The notes beneath the pieces were generated by a model that did no database searches, was not told the origin of the DNA, and saw nothing but the letters and a program-made list of their open reading frames with translations. From NCBI GenBank assembly GCA_019285755.1, contig CP079103.1, positions 1,240,001 to 1,304,000 on the forward strand: a stretch of DNA of 64,000 nucleotides, in the 5' to 3' direction. This document shows positions 21,159 through 32,173 of this stretch, one piece after another. Source of the stretch: Chitinophaga sp. E66 (GTDB lineage: Bacteria; Bacteroidota; Bacteroidia; Chitinophagales; Chitinophagaceae). Every line of letters starts with the position of its first letter. Position 1 is the stretch's first letter. Position numbers and translations under genes: made by a program.

Positions 21159-24100
21159 TTAGAATTTAACGTTTAAGCTCACACCCAGGCCGGAAGTGGA
21201 CGGGATGCCGCCATAGTCGATGCCCACGGAACCGGAACCGATCACGCCCGCGCCGGCGGCGCTGGTTTCAGGGTCCATGCCGGAGTAGTTGGTGAACAGC
21301 AGGAGGTTGTTGCCGTTGAGGCTCAGCGAAGCGTTTTTCACCCATTTCATGCGGGCAAACATATCGGCCGGCAGGTTATAGGTGAGCGAGAGGGAACGCA
21401 GGCGCACCCAGTTCACTTTTTCCACGAAGAAGGGAATGTTCTTCAGGTAGATCTCGCGGTAGTATTTCTCGGTGGCTTTTACCGTGGTGGTACGCGGTTC
21501 GTATGCTTTCGAAGTTGGGTTCTGGGATACGCCGGTGAAGGTGATATCGGTGTCCCGGTTTTCGGTGCGGGTGCTGAGGCCGTTGGCTACCAGCATGTAT
21601 TCCGTTCCGTTGAAAATATCGCCGCCCACGCGGAAATCCCATAAGAAAGAAAGGTTCCAGTTCTTGTAGGTGAAGCTGTTGTTGAGGCCGCCCAGCAGAT
21701 CGGGCTCGCGGTTGCCCACGTTCTCGGTGGCGATGTCGTTGGCGACGGATAGCCGGTGGTCCAGTCGAGGATGGTATTGCCGTTGGCGTCGCGCGCCCAG
21801 CGGGAGCCGGAGATGCCCATGAAGTTGCCGCCGTCGAACGATGCGGCTTTGGCGTTGCCTACCTGCACGTCTGTTACGTAGAGGATGGGCAGGGAGCCGG
21901 GAGGGCTTTCACGGTGCCTTTGTTTTTAGAAGTTCAGCGCCACGTCCCAGTTGAAATCCTTTTTGCGGATGGGGTTGGCGTTGAGCGATACCTCGATGCC
22001 GCGGTTCTCGATCTCGCCGGTGTTCACATAGCTGAGGATGTAACCGGTGGCGTTGGAGACGCGGGGCTGGAGGATCTGGTCGCGGCTGTTGTTGATGTAA
22101 TACGTTACGTCCAGGCCGATGCGGCTGTTGAAGAAACGCAATTCCGTACCGAACTCGGTGGAGGTGGTGGTTTCCGGTTTCATGTTGGGGTTGCCGCGCG
22201 TCCATTCGTTACGGAAACCGCCGCCGATGGTAACTTCCGGCACTTTCAGGTAAGTGGCGGTCTGGTAGGCCGGGGCCACCTTGCCCACCTGCGCCCAGGA
22301 GGCGCGTACTTTACCATAGCTCAGGATACCGCCTTTGTCCATCAGCTCGGTGAACACGAAGCTGCCGCTGACAGAAGGGTAGAAGAAGGACCAGTAGTCC
22401 TCGTTGAGGGTGGAGGTCCAGTCGTTGCGGCCCGTTGCGCTGAGGAAGAGCATGTTCTTGTAAGACAGGCGCAGGTCGCCGTATGCGCCCACGAGGCGGG
22501 AGCGGTCCATTTTCTGGAGGGCGTAGCGGTCGCGGCGGTCGGCGTTGTTGATGGTCCATTTATCGGGGAGCAGGAGGTTCTCCGCGCGGATGGAATTGGA
22601 TTTGGTTTTGAAGTCTTCCGCGGTGGTACCCAGCAGGAAGTTGATATCCCAGTCTTTGCCGATGTTCTTGTGGAAGTTCAGCATGAAGTTGGAATTGATG
22701 TATTGATAGTTGCGGTCGGTCTCGGAGATCATACCGCGGAGCCAGGCTTCTTTAACGGAAGAGCCGGGGGCAACGATGTTGCTGAACTGGGTCACGTAGT
22801 TGTCGATCCCCAGGCGGTAGGTCGCATCCAGCCAGTCGGTGATCTTGACGTTGGCGTAGGCGGTGCCGAGCCAGCGGTTGGTCTTATCGCCCTGGGGGTT
22901 GCGGTTGAGGATCCAGTAGGGGTTCTCGAGGTCGCCGGTAGCATCGAGGGAGATGTCTGGGAGGAGGCGGACCTTCTGCCCGTTGGCATCGAGCCAGTTG
23001 CTCATGCGGTGATTGCGGGGCCAGATGAGGGCGCCTTCCAGCGCGCCGTTGCCGCCAGATTCCCAGAGGCCGTTGGCGGTGAGGGTTTTGGTGGTATTGG
23101 AATGGGCAAAGGAAGAGTTGATGCCGAAAGTGAAGCGGCCGATCTTCTGTTCGCCGTTGAAGCGGAGGGTGGAGCGGGCGAAGCCTGTCGTGCGCACGAT
23201 GCCCGACTGCCGCAGGTCCGAACCGGAGAGGAAGAAGTTGCCGTTCTTATTGCCGCCGGTAACGGTGAAGCTGTTGTCGAAAGCATCGCCGCGTTTGAAG
23301 AAATCGTTCAGGTTGTCGTACACTTCCTCGCCGGCATTGAAGCGCTGGCCCCAGGAAACGGTCGTTTTATCGGTGAAGGTACCGTTGAGCGAGGAGCCTT
23401 GTTTGAAGGTACCCTGCTGCTTGGGCAGCTTGTTGACCCAGGCGGTGGTATAGCGCGAAGCGATAGACGCGGTGGTGGTGCCTTCCTTGCCTTTCTTGGT
23501 GGTGATGACGATGGCGCCGTTGGCTGCGCGGATACCATAAAGGGCTGCAGCGGCGGGGCCTTTCAGCACGGAGATGGACTCGATGTCTTCCGGGTTGAGG
23601 TCCATGGCGCGGTTGGAGTTGGTGGTGGAGCGGTTGATCATCCCGTCGAAGGCGGAGTTGTCGCCCTGGCCGGTGGAGTTATCCACAGGCATGCCGTCTA
23701 CCACGAAGAGCGGCTGGTTGTCGCGCTCCAGGGAGGTGCCGCCGCGGATCACGATGGAGGCGGAGGAGCCGGGGCGCCGCCGGAGTTGGTGATATTGAGG
23801 CCGGCGATCTTGCCGTTGAGGGAGTTGATGAGGTTGGGATCTTTGTTCTTCATCAGCTCATCGGCCTTGATGTCCTGCACGGAATACCCCAGTGCTTTCT
23901 TTTCCTTTTTAATCCCCATGGCGGTGACCACCACCTCGTTGAGGGCGGAGGAAGTGGGGGTGAGGATGACCCGCAGGCTGGCATCCGCGCCTACGGTGAT
24001 TTCCGCGTCTGGTAGCCGATGAAGGAAAACTCCAGCGACTCCCCTTCGGCGGCCTGGATGGTAAACTGGCCGGAGGGATTGGATTGTGCAAAACGGGTAG

Positions 24101-24250
24101 TGCCTTTGATGCGGATAGAGACGCCCGGCATGGGAGTGCCGTCGTCAGACAGCACGGCGCCTGTAACGGCTTTTGCTGTGCGGTTGCGATGCCGGGCAGC
24201 AAAAACAGTATTAACGACATCGCCGTTAATACCCTGATCATTGTTCTCAT
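21159..24250 (-). CDS. SusC/RagA-like TonB-linked outer-membrane transporter
   Basis: About 1030 residues. The start [20 protein letters not shown] is followed by a carboxypeptidase-like domain ('[25 protein letters not shown]', '[14 protein letters not shown]') and the plug with the SusC signatures '[23 protein letters not shown]' and '[33 protein letters not shown]'. The barrel ends [10 protein letters not shown]. Frameshifts lie near 24182, 24010, 23760, 21910 and 21750; the first is one missing A in an A run just after the signal peptide. Its partner SusD follows. A 702-codon open frame on the opposite strand is only a shadow of this gene. Confidence 0.9.
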
Positions 24251-24546
24251 GGTAGCTGATTTTGTGAGGATATAATAACTGGTTGACAAAAATTGACATA
24301 GACGATTGCGGCGCCTTGCAGCACGAATTGATTCTGGTTCCGTAACGGGTTTCGTTTACAGTGTGTTAAGGAATAGCTGTTGACTAGATTTCGACTTTGA
24401 TTTTGACCTTATAAGCTAATGCTTGTCTCCAAGATAAGCGCAAAATACCGGTAATGCTACCTATCTGTATTATTTTTTATTTCATATGCTTGCGAATTGC
24501 TTACGGGGTGTTTACTTTTGAGGCATTCGCCACCCCTGCTAATTAG
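24251..24546. other. Divergent intergenic region upstream of SusC and MarR
   Basis: About 300 bases with no open frame of note. It becomes AT-rich toward the MarR side. I see no clear TTTG/TAnnTTTG promoter reading toward SusC, although one must lie here. Confidence 0.5.
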
Positions 24547-24577
24547 TTTGATATTTAACTAATATTACGTATCTTTG
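24547..24577 (+). promoter_or_regulatory. Bacteroidota-type promoter of the MarR gene
   Basis: TTTG at 24547-24550 and TATCTTTG at 24570-24577, 19 bases apart, match the Bacteroidota consensus TTTG-N19-21-TAnnTTTG. The start codon lies 8 bases after. The spacer holds a TTTAACTAA half-site also found in the palindrome before the efflux operon. Confidence 0.75.
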
Positions 24578-24584
24578 CATTGTT

Positions 24585-25031
24585 ATGATACCATCGAAAG
24601 AATTTGAGCATATCCGCAGCGTCCTGGATGCCATTACCAGCCTCCGGGCGGCCATGCGGCAATATATCTCCAAAATCATCAAGGAAGGGGATTATGACAT
24701 CACTTACGAGATGATGCAGCTGCTGCTCGTGCTCTGGCGCGGGCATGAAGTGAACCAACAGGAGATCGCCAACCTGCTCATCAAGAACAAAGCCAGCATT
24801 ACCCCGCTGATCGACAATCTCAGCAAGCGCAAGCTGGTGGTGCGGACGGAAGACCCTTCCGACCGGCGCAATAAAATCATCGCCCTTACCAAAGCCGGGC
24901 GCGACTTCATGGAAGCATTCATGCCGGCGCTCGACGATTTCTTCGCTAAGATCGAGACCGGTATCTCCGTTGAAGAAATGGACCAGGTAGGCGGGCTGCT
25001 CATGAAAATGCGCAGGAATCTCGTCCCCTGA
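24585..25031 (+). CDS. MarR-family transcriptional regulator
   Basis: 148 residues, full length for the family and intact. Winged-helix features: 'DITYEMMQLLLVLWRGHEVNQQEIANLLIKNKASITPLIDNLSKRKLVVRTEDPSDRRNKIIALTKAG'. The DPSDRRN wing motif is classic. The N- and C-terminal helices should form the dimer. It stands 56 bases before the TolC-EmrA-EmrB operon and very probably represses it until a toxic ligand binds. A palindrome in the gap (25045-25068) and a related half-site in its own promoter are the likely operators, which would also give autoregulation. Confidence 0.93.
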   Translation: MIPSKEFEHIRSVLDAITSLRAAMRQYISKIIKEGDYDITYEMMQLLLVLWRGHEVNQQEIANLLIKNKASITPLIDNLSKRKLVVRTEDPSDRRNKIIALTKAGRDFMEAFMPALDDFFAKIETGISVEEMDQVGGLLMKMRRNLVP

Positions 25032-25044
25032 CCTTTTTTACCTA

Positions 25045-25068
25045 TATAGTTAAAGATTTAACAGTATA
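25045..25068. promoter_or_regulatory. Palindromic operator candidate for MarR
   Basis: GTTAAA (25049-25054) and TTTAAC (25057-25062) form a palindrome around a 2-base centre, flanked on both sides by TATA (25045-25048, 25065-25068). It lies between the MarR stop and the TolC start. The half-site recurs in the MarR promoter spacer. Confidence 0.6.
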
Positions 25069-25087
25069 ATATATAACGATATTACCC

Positions 25088-26401
25088 ATGCATAAGATAA
25101 TAACCATATTGCTCACCCGGGAACGCTGCTTCCCGGCACCCTGCACGCGCAGGATTCCATGCGCCGGGTGGTGCCGCTGCCGGAGATCTTCCGGCTGACG
25201 GAAGCGGCCAACCCCTCCCTGCGGGTATCCGCCGCGGGCGTGGCGGTAGCCCGTCAGCAGGCGGAAGTGGCGAAGCTCCAACAGCTGCCCGGCATCAGCG
25301 CATCGCTGGGAGCGGGGTACATCGGCAACCCGGTCCTCATCGACCGGAACTTCTCATCCGCCACCAACATCGCCATGCCGCACTTCGCGAACTCGTTTGC
25401 GCTGCAGGCCACGCAGCTGATCTTTAAAGGCAACCAGGTAAAGAATAACATCACCACGGCCACCCTGCGCGAGCAGCTGGCCGAACTGGGCCTGGAGAAG
25501 AACACGCAGGATATGAAGCTCCTCGCCGCCGGCAATTACTTCGACCTGTACAAACTATATAACCAGCGGAAGGTGTATACAGACAACATCTCCTGGCCGC
25601 CGAACGGTTGAAGAACATCAAAAGGATGCACGCGGAAGGGATGGTGACGCGCAACGACGTCATCCGTAACGAACTGTTGCTTTCTAACCTGCAACTGGCG
25701 GTGAACGTGATCGACAACAACATCAACATCCTCAATAAACAGCTTACCACGGCGCTCAGCCTCCCCGATGAACTGCTGATCCTGCCAGACACCACGCTGC
25801 TGGCCAGCCGGCCGCATGCGGAGGATCTGCGGTATTACCAGTCCTCGCCCTCGGTCATCAGCCCGATATCCGGATGGCGGCCAAGAATACCGAGATCGCG
25901 GAAGCGGGACTGAAAGTCACCAAAGCCGACCGGCTCCCTTCGCTCTCAGCTTATGCCGGCAATAACCTGACGCGGCCGGTGACGACCGTCAGCCCTGCGG
26001 TAGATGCTTATGCGAACGGCTGGCAGGCGGGACTGACCCTCTCTTTCAACATCGCCTCCTTCTACACCGCACCGAAGCACATCAGGCAGGCTGAACTGCA
26101 GGTGGCGCAATCGCGCGCCGCGGAAACGGAGCGCGTGCAACAAGCGGGCGTAGCGGTAAACGCGGCGTTCGTGAAGCATAACGAAGCCATCACGCAATCG
26201 CGCACGCTGGAGCAGAACAAGCGCCTGGCGGAAGAGAACTACCGCATCATCGAAAAGAAATACCTCAACCAGCTGGCCCTGGCGGTAGACCTCCTGGATG
26301 CCACCAACGCCAAGCTGGACGCGGAGCTGCAATTTACCAACGCGGAGATTAATATCCTCTACACGTATTACCAGCTCCTCAAACAATCCGGACAATTATA
26401 A
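25088..26401 (+). CDS. TolC-family outer-membrane efflux protein
   Basis: About 438 residues. MHKIITILLT starts a signal peptide that is broken by a shift near 25115 and resumes 'GTLHAQDSMRRVVPLPEIFRLTEAANPSLRVSAAGVAVARQQAEVAKLQQLPGISASLG'. Two outer-membrane-efflux repeats are visible: long alpha-helical segments such as 'LREQLAELGLEKNTQDMKLLAAGNYFDLYKLYNQR' and 'ERVQQAGVAVNAAFVKHNEAITQSRTLEQNKRLAEENYRIIEKKYLNQLALAVDLLDATNAKLDAELQFTNAEINILYTYYQLLKQSG'. Further shifts lie near 25595 and 25868. It should be the trimeric outer-membrane channel of the pump made with the next two genes. Confidence 0.9.
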
Positions 26402-26413
26402 AACGACAAGACA

Positions 26414-27477
26414 ATGGCAACGCAACATAACAACAACAGGAAAACAGGCCGGCACAAGCGGCGGATGATGTACGTCAACATCGCCGCGTTCGTGCTGATC
26501 GCGGCGGGGCTCGTGTGGGGCTGCGCCGGTATTTCCATGTGGGCGACAGCAGTTACACCAACGCCGCCCAGGTGGAGGCTTTCATCAACCCCATCAACAC
26601 CCGCGTACCGGGATACATCAAAGAGATCCGCTTCATCGAGCACCAAGAAGTGAAGCAGGGCGATACCCTCCTGGTGATCGACGACCGCGAGCTGCAAACC
26701 GCCCTGGCGCAGGCCGAAGCGGCTTATGCCAACGCATTGGCCGCCAAAGCCACCACGGCATCTTCCGTGCGCACGGTACGCAACAACATCGGCGTGTCGG
26801 AAGCGAACATCGCCGGGGCAAAGGCACGGCTATGGAACGCGGAGCAGAACTATAAACGCTACGAGAGCCTGCTGAAAGACGACGCCGTAACGCGCCAGCA
26901 ATTCGAGCAGATGAAGACGGAATACGACGCGCAGAAGGCCACCTACGAGGCGCTGGTGAACCAGCGCAATACCACAAGCCTTTCCGCCGATGAGACCGCC
27001 ACGCGCCTCGCCGTGAACGACGCGGAGATCAAACGCGCCAAAGCAGCGCTGGACATGGCCCGCCTCAACCTCAGCTATACCGTCATCACCGCACCGCACG
27101 ACGGCTTCGTGGGCCGCCGCAGCATCAACGAAGGACAGCTCCTCCAGGCCGGTCAACAGGTAGGCACCATCGTGACCAGCGAAGAGAAATGGGTAACGGC
27201 CAACTACCGCGAGCGCCAGATGGACAAGATCCACATCGGCCGGAAGCTCCGCATCAAAGTGGATGCCCTCGGCGATAAGGAATACATCGGGCAGGTAACG
27301 GCCATCTCCGCCGCAACGGGCAGCAGGTATGCATCCGTACCGGTCGATAACTCCACCGGCAACTTCGTGAAAGTGCAGCAACGGATCCCCGTGCGCATCG
27401 AGTTTACGCCGGATAATTACCCGGAAGACCTCGCGCAGCTGCGCGCCGGGATGAACGTGGTCATCACCCTCGACTAA
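26414..27477 (+). CDS. HlyD/EmrA-family membrane fusion protein
   Basis: About 353 residues. Basic N-terminus (NNNRKTGRHKRRMM), one membrane helix (YVNIAAFVLIAAGLVWG), then the lipoyl-like half 'NTRVPGYIKEIRFIEHQEVKQGDTLLVIDDRELQTALAQAEAAY', a long coiled coil, and the second lipoyl half 'LNLSYTVITAPHDGFVGRRSINEGQLLQAGQQVGTIV'. The beta-barrel part ends 'LAQLRAGMNVVITLD'. One frameshift lies near 26515. It joins the inner-membrane transporter to TolC. Twelve bases separate it from the TolC gene and eleven from the transporter gene. Confidence 0.92.
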
Positions 27478-27488
27478 GCATTGATACA

Positions 27489-29067
27489 ATGAACCAGCTA
27501 TACGATAAAGGACTTTTTACAAATGGGTACCCAAACCCCTGGCACTGCTGCTGATCGCCGTGTTCGAGCTGCCGGTGCTGGCGGCCGCGGGCGTATATAC
27601 CGGCAACATGAGCGATATGGTGGGCAGCCTGGGCACCTATACCGAGGTCATCACCATGGCCAACTATGCCAACGTGATCGGCATGGGGGCGGTAGTGCCG
27701 GTGATCCTTCGGCTGGAGAGACGGTTCAGGGGCAAGGAATTGCTCATAGGCTGCTTCCTGGCCCTGGCGGCATTGTCCGTGTTATGCGCGCTCACCACGG
27801 AGCCGTTGGTGATCGTGGGTGCCTCTTTCCTCATGGGCATTTTCAAGATGCTCGCCCTGCTGAAAATGATTCCTGTCATCATGTTCCTCATCACCCCCAC
27901 GGGCGACCGCGGCAAGTTCTACTCGTTTTACTACACCATCAGCATCGTAACGAGCCAGCTGGTAATATGGGGCACTACCGGCCTGGCTTACCAGGCCGAA
28001 TGGCAGGCTGTGTACTTCGCGATGGCGGGCGTGCTGCTCATCAACGCGCTGCTGGCCGTTATCTTCATGCACAACAAGCGCAGCGGGCGGGTTATTTCCC
28101 TCAGGGACATCGACTGGTGGAGCATGGCCATCTTCGCCACCGCATTTTTATTGCTGGATTACGTACTGGTGTTCGCCCGCCAGCAGGCCTGGTTCGCTTC
28201 GCCTTCGATACAGGGTGCGGCGGTGGGTTTCGTATTGATGACGGGGCTGTTCATCTGGCGGCAGCTGACGTTGGAAAAACCTTTCCTGGACGTGCGCGTC
28301 TTCCGCAAGACGCCCGTCATACACGGCCTGATACTGCTCCTGAGCCTGGGCGTGTACATGGGAACGGCGGCCATGCAGACCACCTTCACCACCGGCGTGC
28401 TGGGTTACGATAATTACACCAACGCCGTGCTTTACGCCTGGATGATCCCCGGGATCGTCATCGGCGGCGTAATGGGCGCCATCGGGTTCAAACGCGGCTG
28501 GCGCCTGAAATATTTTATTTTCGGGGGTACTTCTGCTTCATGGTCTACAGCGTGAGCATGTACTTCCTCATGGCGCCCGTCATCGACATTGAGTACCTTT
28601 ACGCCATCAGCGTCATCAAAGGCCTGGGTATGACGGTCCTCTTTATCGGCATCTGGTACTATGCCATGAGCACCCTGCCCATGGACGAGATGCTCAGCGC
28701 CGTGAGCGTGCTCATGGTGGTGCGCACCTTCGTAGGCGTGGCGCTCTTTGCCGCGGTGTATTCCTGGGCGCAATACCAGCTGCAATGGCAGAGCGCGGCC
28801 AACCTGGCCACGGGGATGGACGCCGTGACTTACAGCGGCGGAACGGCCCTCTACGCGCCCTTGCAGATCCAGGCCGTGCTGGACGCCACCAAGACGCTCT
28901 ACGGGTACGTCTGCATCGGCGGGCTCTTCGTGCTGACTTACGTACTGACCCACCACTTTGGCCGGCTGGATTTCCGGCGGATGGTGAGTATCAGTCGCGC
29001 TATATCGGGTAGCTCCGTAAGCGCCCGTTCCGCCGCCGCAAAGACGATGACGGAAGCGACGCCATAG
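27489..29067 (+). CDS. EmrB/QacA-type MFS drug transporter (DHA2 family)
   Basis: About 525 residues with roughly 14 predicted membrane helices, e.g. 'PLALLLIAVFELPVLAAAGVY', 'MANYANVIGMGAVVPVILRLERRFRGKELLIGCFLALAALSVLCAL', 'MTVLFIGIWYYAMSTLPM'. Frameshifts lie near 27522 and 28533. The N-terminus is MNQLYDKGLFTK. The order TolC-MFP-MFS under a MarR gene is the classic EmrAB-type tripartite pump. The substrate cannot be read. The first helix region is less canonical than EmrB proper; the protein may be a distant Bacteroidota branch. Confidence 0.88.
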
Positions 29068-29168
29068 CTGCCGCCGCCGCTGCCGCGTAAGGCTTTGCTC
29101 CTCCGACATTTGTCCGGAAAAAATCCCGGAAAATTCCCATATTGAGTGAAAATAATATCACAAAGCAT

Positions 29169-30004
29169 ATGTCTACAAGAAGAAATTTCCTGTTGCAATC
29201 CGCACTGGGACTGGCAGCCACCGCCGCCGGCCCCTCGCTGCGGTAGCGGCGGCGCCCCGGGCCAACGGCCAGAGCTTCCCCATGGGGATGGCGGGGTACA
29301 CCTTCGCCAAGTTCAGCGTGGATGAGGCCATCGCCCAGATGAAGCGCGCCGGTATCTCTTACATTTCCGTGAAAGACATCCACCTGCCCCTGAACAGCTC
29401 CGAAGAGAAGATCGCGGAAGTGCTGGGCAAGTTCAAAGCGGCAGATATCAACGTCTACGCCGTAGGGGTGATCTACATGAAATCCGAAAAAGCGGTAGAC
29501 GAAGCCTTCGCTTATGCCGCCAGAGTGGGCGTTCCCCTCATCGTGGGCGTGCCTAACCCCGAGTTGCTGGATTATACCGAAGCGAAGATCAAGGCCACCA
29601 ACATCCGCCTGGCCATCCACAACCACGGTCCGGAAGACAAGCTGTACCCCGGTCCCAAGAACGTGTACGACCTCATCAAGCACCGCGACGCCCGGATGGG
29701 CATCTGCCTGGACATCGGCCACGCCATGCGTGCAGGGGAGGAGCCCGGCCAGGCCCTGAAGCTGTACAAAGAACGCATCTTCGACCTGCACCTCAAAGAC
29801 GTGACCGCTGCTTCCAACCAGGGCAAGCCCACTGAAATCGGCCGCGGCGTCATTAATTTTCCCGCTTTTGTGCAATCGATGGAAAAGATTAAATACAAAG
29901 GCATTTGCAGTATAGAATACGAGAAGAACATGGCTGACCCCTTGCCGGGGATCGCGGAAGGGAAAGGGTTTTTTGAAGGGGTGATACGGGCGGTCGTGAA
30001 GTGA
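29169..30004 (+). CDS. Exported sugar phosphate isomerase/epimerase-like TIM-barrel protein
   Basis: About 278 residues. The start MSTRRNFLLQSALGLAATAAG is a twin-arginine-like export signal, broken by a shift near 29245. The AP-endonuclease-2/xylose-isomerase-like barrel follows: 'MGMAGYTFAKFSVDEAIAQMKRAGISYISVKDIHLP', 'RLAIHNHGPEDKLYPGPKNVYDLIKHRDARMGICLDIGHAMRAGEEP', 'DLHLKDVTAASNQGKPTEIGRGVINFPAF' and 'YKGICSIEYEKN'. The Glu/His/Asp/His metal ligands of the family are present (NHGPED, DIGH, HLKD, EYE). Such proteins in Bacteroidota are usually exported and of unknown substrate. It stands alone with its own terminator. Confidence 0.88.
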
Positions 30005-30029
30005 TCTATATCCCATATTATTTGTGAAA

Positions 30030-30055
30030 GCCCGGTAGCTGAAGCGCCGGGTTTT
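30030..30055 (+). terminator. Terminator after the isomerase-like gene
   Basis: Arms CCCGG (30031-30035) and CCGGG (30047-30051), then TTTT. It lies 27 bases after the stop. Confidence 0.6.
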
Positions 30056-30087
30056 CTGTTTATATTTAGACAATAAATCCCATTCCC

Positions 30088-30585
30088 ATGAAACGATGCT
30101 ATGCCCTGCTTGCCATGATTGCTTTAATTACACTTACAACTTCCGCCTGCAAAAGGCAGAGAACGACGCCCCGATCGTCGGCACTGGCATATGGTGATGC
30201 AGATCAGGTTTGAGGACCGGATCATACCCGACCTCGATACCATGCGGTTCAATAAAGAAACATTTATCAATCACTTTTTCAACGGAGGCGCCTGCAAATA
30301 TACCGGACATTAGTTTCACTGGAACCGACGAATGAGCCGCCCACGCCCACCGATCCATTTCCCGGCGCACGGCTCGTCCTGGACCATATCGCACTCAAGG
30401 GTAAATGGAAATACGATGCGGCGCAGCAAAGGGTGGATGTAGCCCTGGCAAACGACAGCATCCGGGTGACGAAGTTTGCCAGCATTTCAAAGGAATTGCT
30501 GGTAGGGGAATGGGAGCCGTTACAGTTTGAAGGTGGATTGCCTGATGAGGCTTTTAGCAGAATGGTATTTGTACGGGCAAAATAA
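30088..30585 (+). CDS. Small lipoprotein, lipocalin-like
   Basis: About 165 residues when joined across shifts near 30150 and 30305. The start MKRCYALLAMIALITLTTSAC is a lipoprotein signal. The next part reads 'NDAPIVGTWHMVMQIRFEDRIIPDLDT', the 'IVGTW' being the usual first strand of Bacteroidota lipocalin-like domains, and the end reads 'HIALKGKWKYDAAQQRVDVALANDS... LLVGEWEPLQFEG... FVRAK'. Function unknown. Promoter not certain. A strong terminator follows at 30650. Because it needs two corrections I give moderate confidence to the exact frame. Confidence 0.6.
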
Positions 30586-30649
30586 GACGTAACTTCATGC
30601 TATATACGTCAGCGAATGCTGATTTATCCTACACTCCATCTGAATTTTG

Positions 30650-30684
30650 AAACACCCCGGCTGCAATTGCATGCCGGGGTGTTT
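30650..30684 (+). terminator. Terminator after the small lipoprotein gene
   Basis: Long stem AAACACCCCGGC / GCCGGGGTGTTT around a 10-base loop, followed by TTT, 65 bases after the stop. Confidence 0.85.
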
Positions 30685-30729
30685 CTTTAACGCAATGAAT
30701 AAGAACGTGACATTTTATGTATAGGCTGG

Positions 30730-30752
30730 TCCGGACAAATGTCCGGATTTTT
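30730..30752. repeat. Palindrome TCCGGACAAATGTCCGGA followed by T run
   Basis: A 7-base perfect inverted repeat with a 4-base loop, then TTTTT. Its core GACAAATGTC recurs (either strand) at 29105 and 33492. It may be a second terminator or a regulator site. The rest of 30753-30946 shows no gene. Confidence 0.55.
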
Positions 30753-30946
30753 ACATGTTTGTTGATATGGACCGTCCATCTCATTATTTTTACGTCAAGT
30801 TAGTTTGTTAAGATGTTAGTATTTGAGCGACGATCCATGTAGCTCGCAATCGGGATAGAAATTATTAAACAAAGCCCTAAGTATTGAAAACCGAAATCTC
30901 CGTTTTTATTTGTTTCCCCTTATTCCCGGAAACAAAGCATGTAATG

Positions 30947-30975
30947 AAAAGGGCCCCTGCAGACGCAGGAGCCCT
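30947..30975 (-). terminator. Terminator of the minus-strand hypothetical pair
   Basis: Reading the minus strand, AGGGCTCCTGC pairs with GCAGGGGCCCT and is followed by TTTTC. It lies about 50 bases past the stop of the small membrane protein gene. Confidence 0.75.
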
Positions 30976-31023
30976 CATGGCAATCAGCACATCAACTCAG
31001 GTGCTGTTATGGCAAACGCAATG

Positions 31024-31230
31024 TTACTCGCTTTGCTTTGCGAACTGGCTGAGGCCAGCCATTACCGTTCCCGCAACCGCTACTTCACCTGCCAGTTCAT
31101 GGATACATGGCGGAAGTTCTACCGGCAACCCATATGCAACGGATGCTATGGTGATCAGCAGGAGACCTAAGGCCCGTACCTTTTGGAAGAAAGGCGGAGT
31201 AGGTGCGATCAATCGATTTTGTATCTCCAT
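31024..31230 (-). CDS. Small membrane protein (Bacteroidota hypothetical)
   Basis: About 68 residues starting MEIQNRLIAPTPPFFQKVRALG (a start four codons upstream at 31242 is possible). One or two membrane segments: 'LGLLLITIASVAYGLPVELP' and 'LAGEVAVAGTVMAGLSQFA'. The PTPPFFxKxRxxG start is a pattern I recognise from short Bacteroidota proteins of unknown function. It follows the 255-codon hypothetical gene upstream by about 36 bases, so the two form a unit with one terminator. The plus-strand frame over it is not coding. Confidence 0.65.
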   Translation of the reverse strand: MEIQNRLIAPTPPFFQKVRALGLLLITIASVAYGLPVELPPCIHELAGEVAVAGTVMAGLSQFAKQSE

Positions 31231-31266
31231 AATTGAAAACATTTAAAGATGAACAAAATGATTCGG

Positions 31267-32032
31267 TTACTCTGGGAAGTCCACCGCGGTGATCTTCATC
31301 GGATTGAACTTGCTACTTCGGATGGGTATCAGTTCATCGTCGTCGAGGACGAGGAATTCCATTGCCAGCGCGATAAAGACCGGGGTGGCCGTGTTGGCCG
31401 GGATGTTTACGGTCAAAGTATCGGCCGCGATGAGATCGGAATGCAACGCCTTTTCCGCCGAAACGATAGAAGTAAACGTAAAATCATCCGCCGCGAAGTC
31501 GAGCACAGCAACTCCCATTTTCAGCCTGAAATGCGTAGCTTTTTCAGGATACCTGATACCGTCTTCCGGGTTGAATTCCGGGAGATTAATGCTCACGGTT
31601 CCTGCCACCCTGTTAATGTCGTGGGTGTACGGAACGCGCATGATGGCGTTGAACGGGCTGTCTGGGGAGAAATCGAATCCTACCAGGAGATTAGTGTTGC
31701 CGAGCATGAACTGCTTGCTACCTTTTTCATTGGTTTTGTCCCCTTTAATCACTGCATTGCAGGTTTGGGACAGGCGCGTGAAAAGGTCGCTGTTGGCGCT
31801 TTTGGGCGTCATTTTGAAAAAGGCCAGTTTGATCAGCTTCCCGGCTTTCCCGGATTGTGCGAAGTCTCTGGAGTTTCGGCGAAGGGCTTCGAAATTAGGA
31901 TCTTTGCGATCCTTTCCGAGGATACCCCTCCTTTTTACGAATACCGAATTCTCCGTTTCTTTTTCTGTAGATGATCATTTTTTGGGTGATGCCCATTAGT
32001 TGTAAAAGACCATCTTGATTAATTTCTGACAT
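31267..32032 (-). CDS. Hypothetical protein, Bacteroidota-type
   Basis: About 255 residues after one correction near 31925 (in GGAGGGG). The start MSEINQDGLLQLMGITQKMI is followed by 'IYRKRNGEFGIRKK', 'DPNFEALRRNSRDFAQSGKAGKLIKLAFFKMTPKSANSDLFTRLSQTCNAVIKGD'. The C-terminal half is rich in beta strands ('VSINLPEFNPEDGIRYPEKATHFRLKMGVAVLDF', 'LTVNIPANTATPVFIALAMEFLV'). I recognise the general pattern from conserved Bacteroidota hypothetical proteins but know no function. The small membrane protein gene downstream is its partner. Two open frames on the plus strand across this region are shadows. Confidence 0.65.
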
Positions 32033-32173
32033 AAAATAAAAATTGAAATGTTTTGTGAATTAGACACTATTCGAAGCCGTGCCGATTAGGCTTTCCCATG
32101 TGATCAGCATGAGCGTTTGTAATTACAATTCGAAATTATAACGCAGCGAATTGCTAAAAAAGTTCACTTCGCT

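Noticed and set aside
21914..24022. 702-codon open frame on the plus strand, antisense to SusC
   Set aside because: Its sequence is low-complexity Val/Ala/Gly/Glu-rich and it mirrors the codon pattern of the clear SusC gene on the other strand. A typical GC-rich shadow frame.
30884..31246. 120-codon plus-strand frame
   Set aside because: Overlaps the small minus-strand membrane protein and runs through its terminator.
31249..31999. Two plus-strand frames of about 240 codons
   Set aside because: The minus strand gives a continuous Bacteroidota-type protein with a good start and terminator; the plus frames have no RBS or motif.
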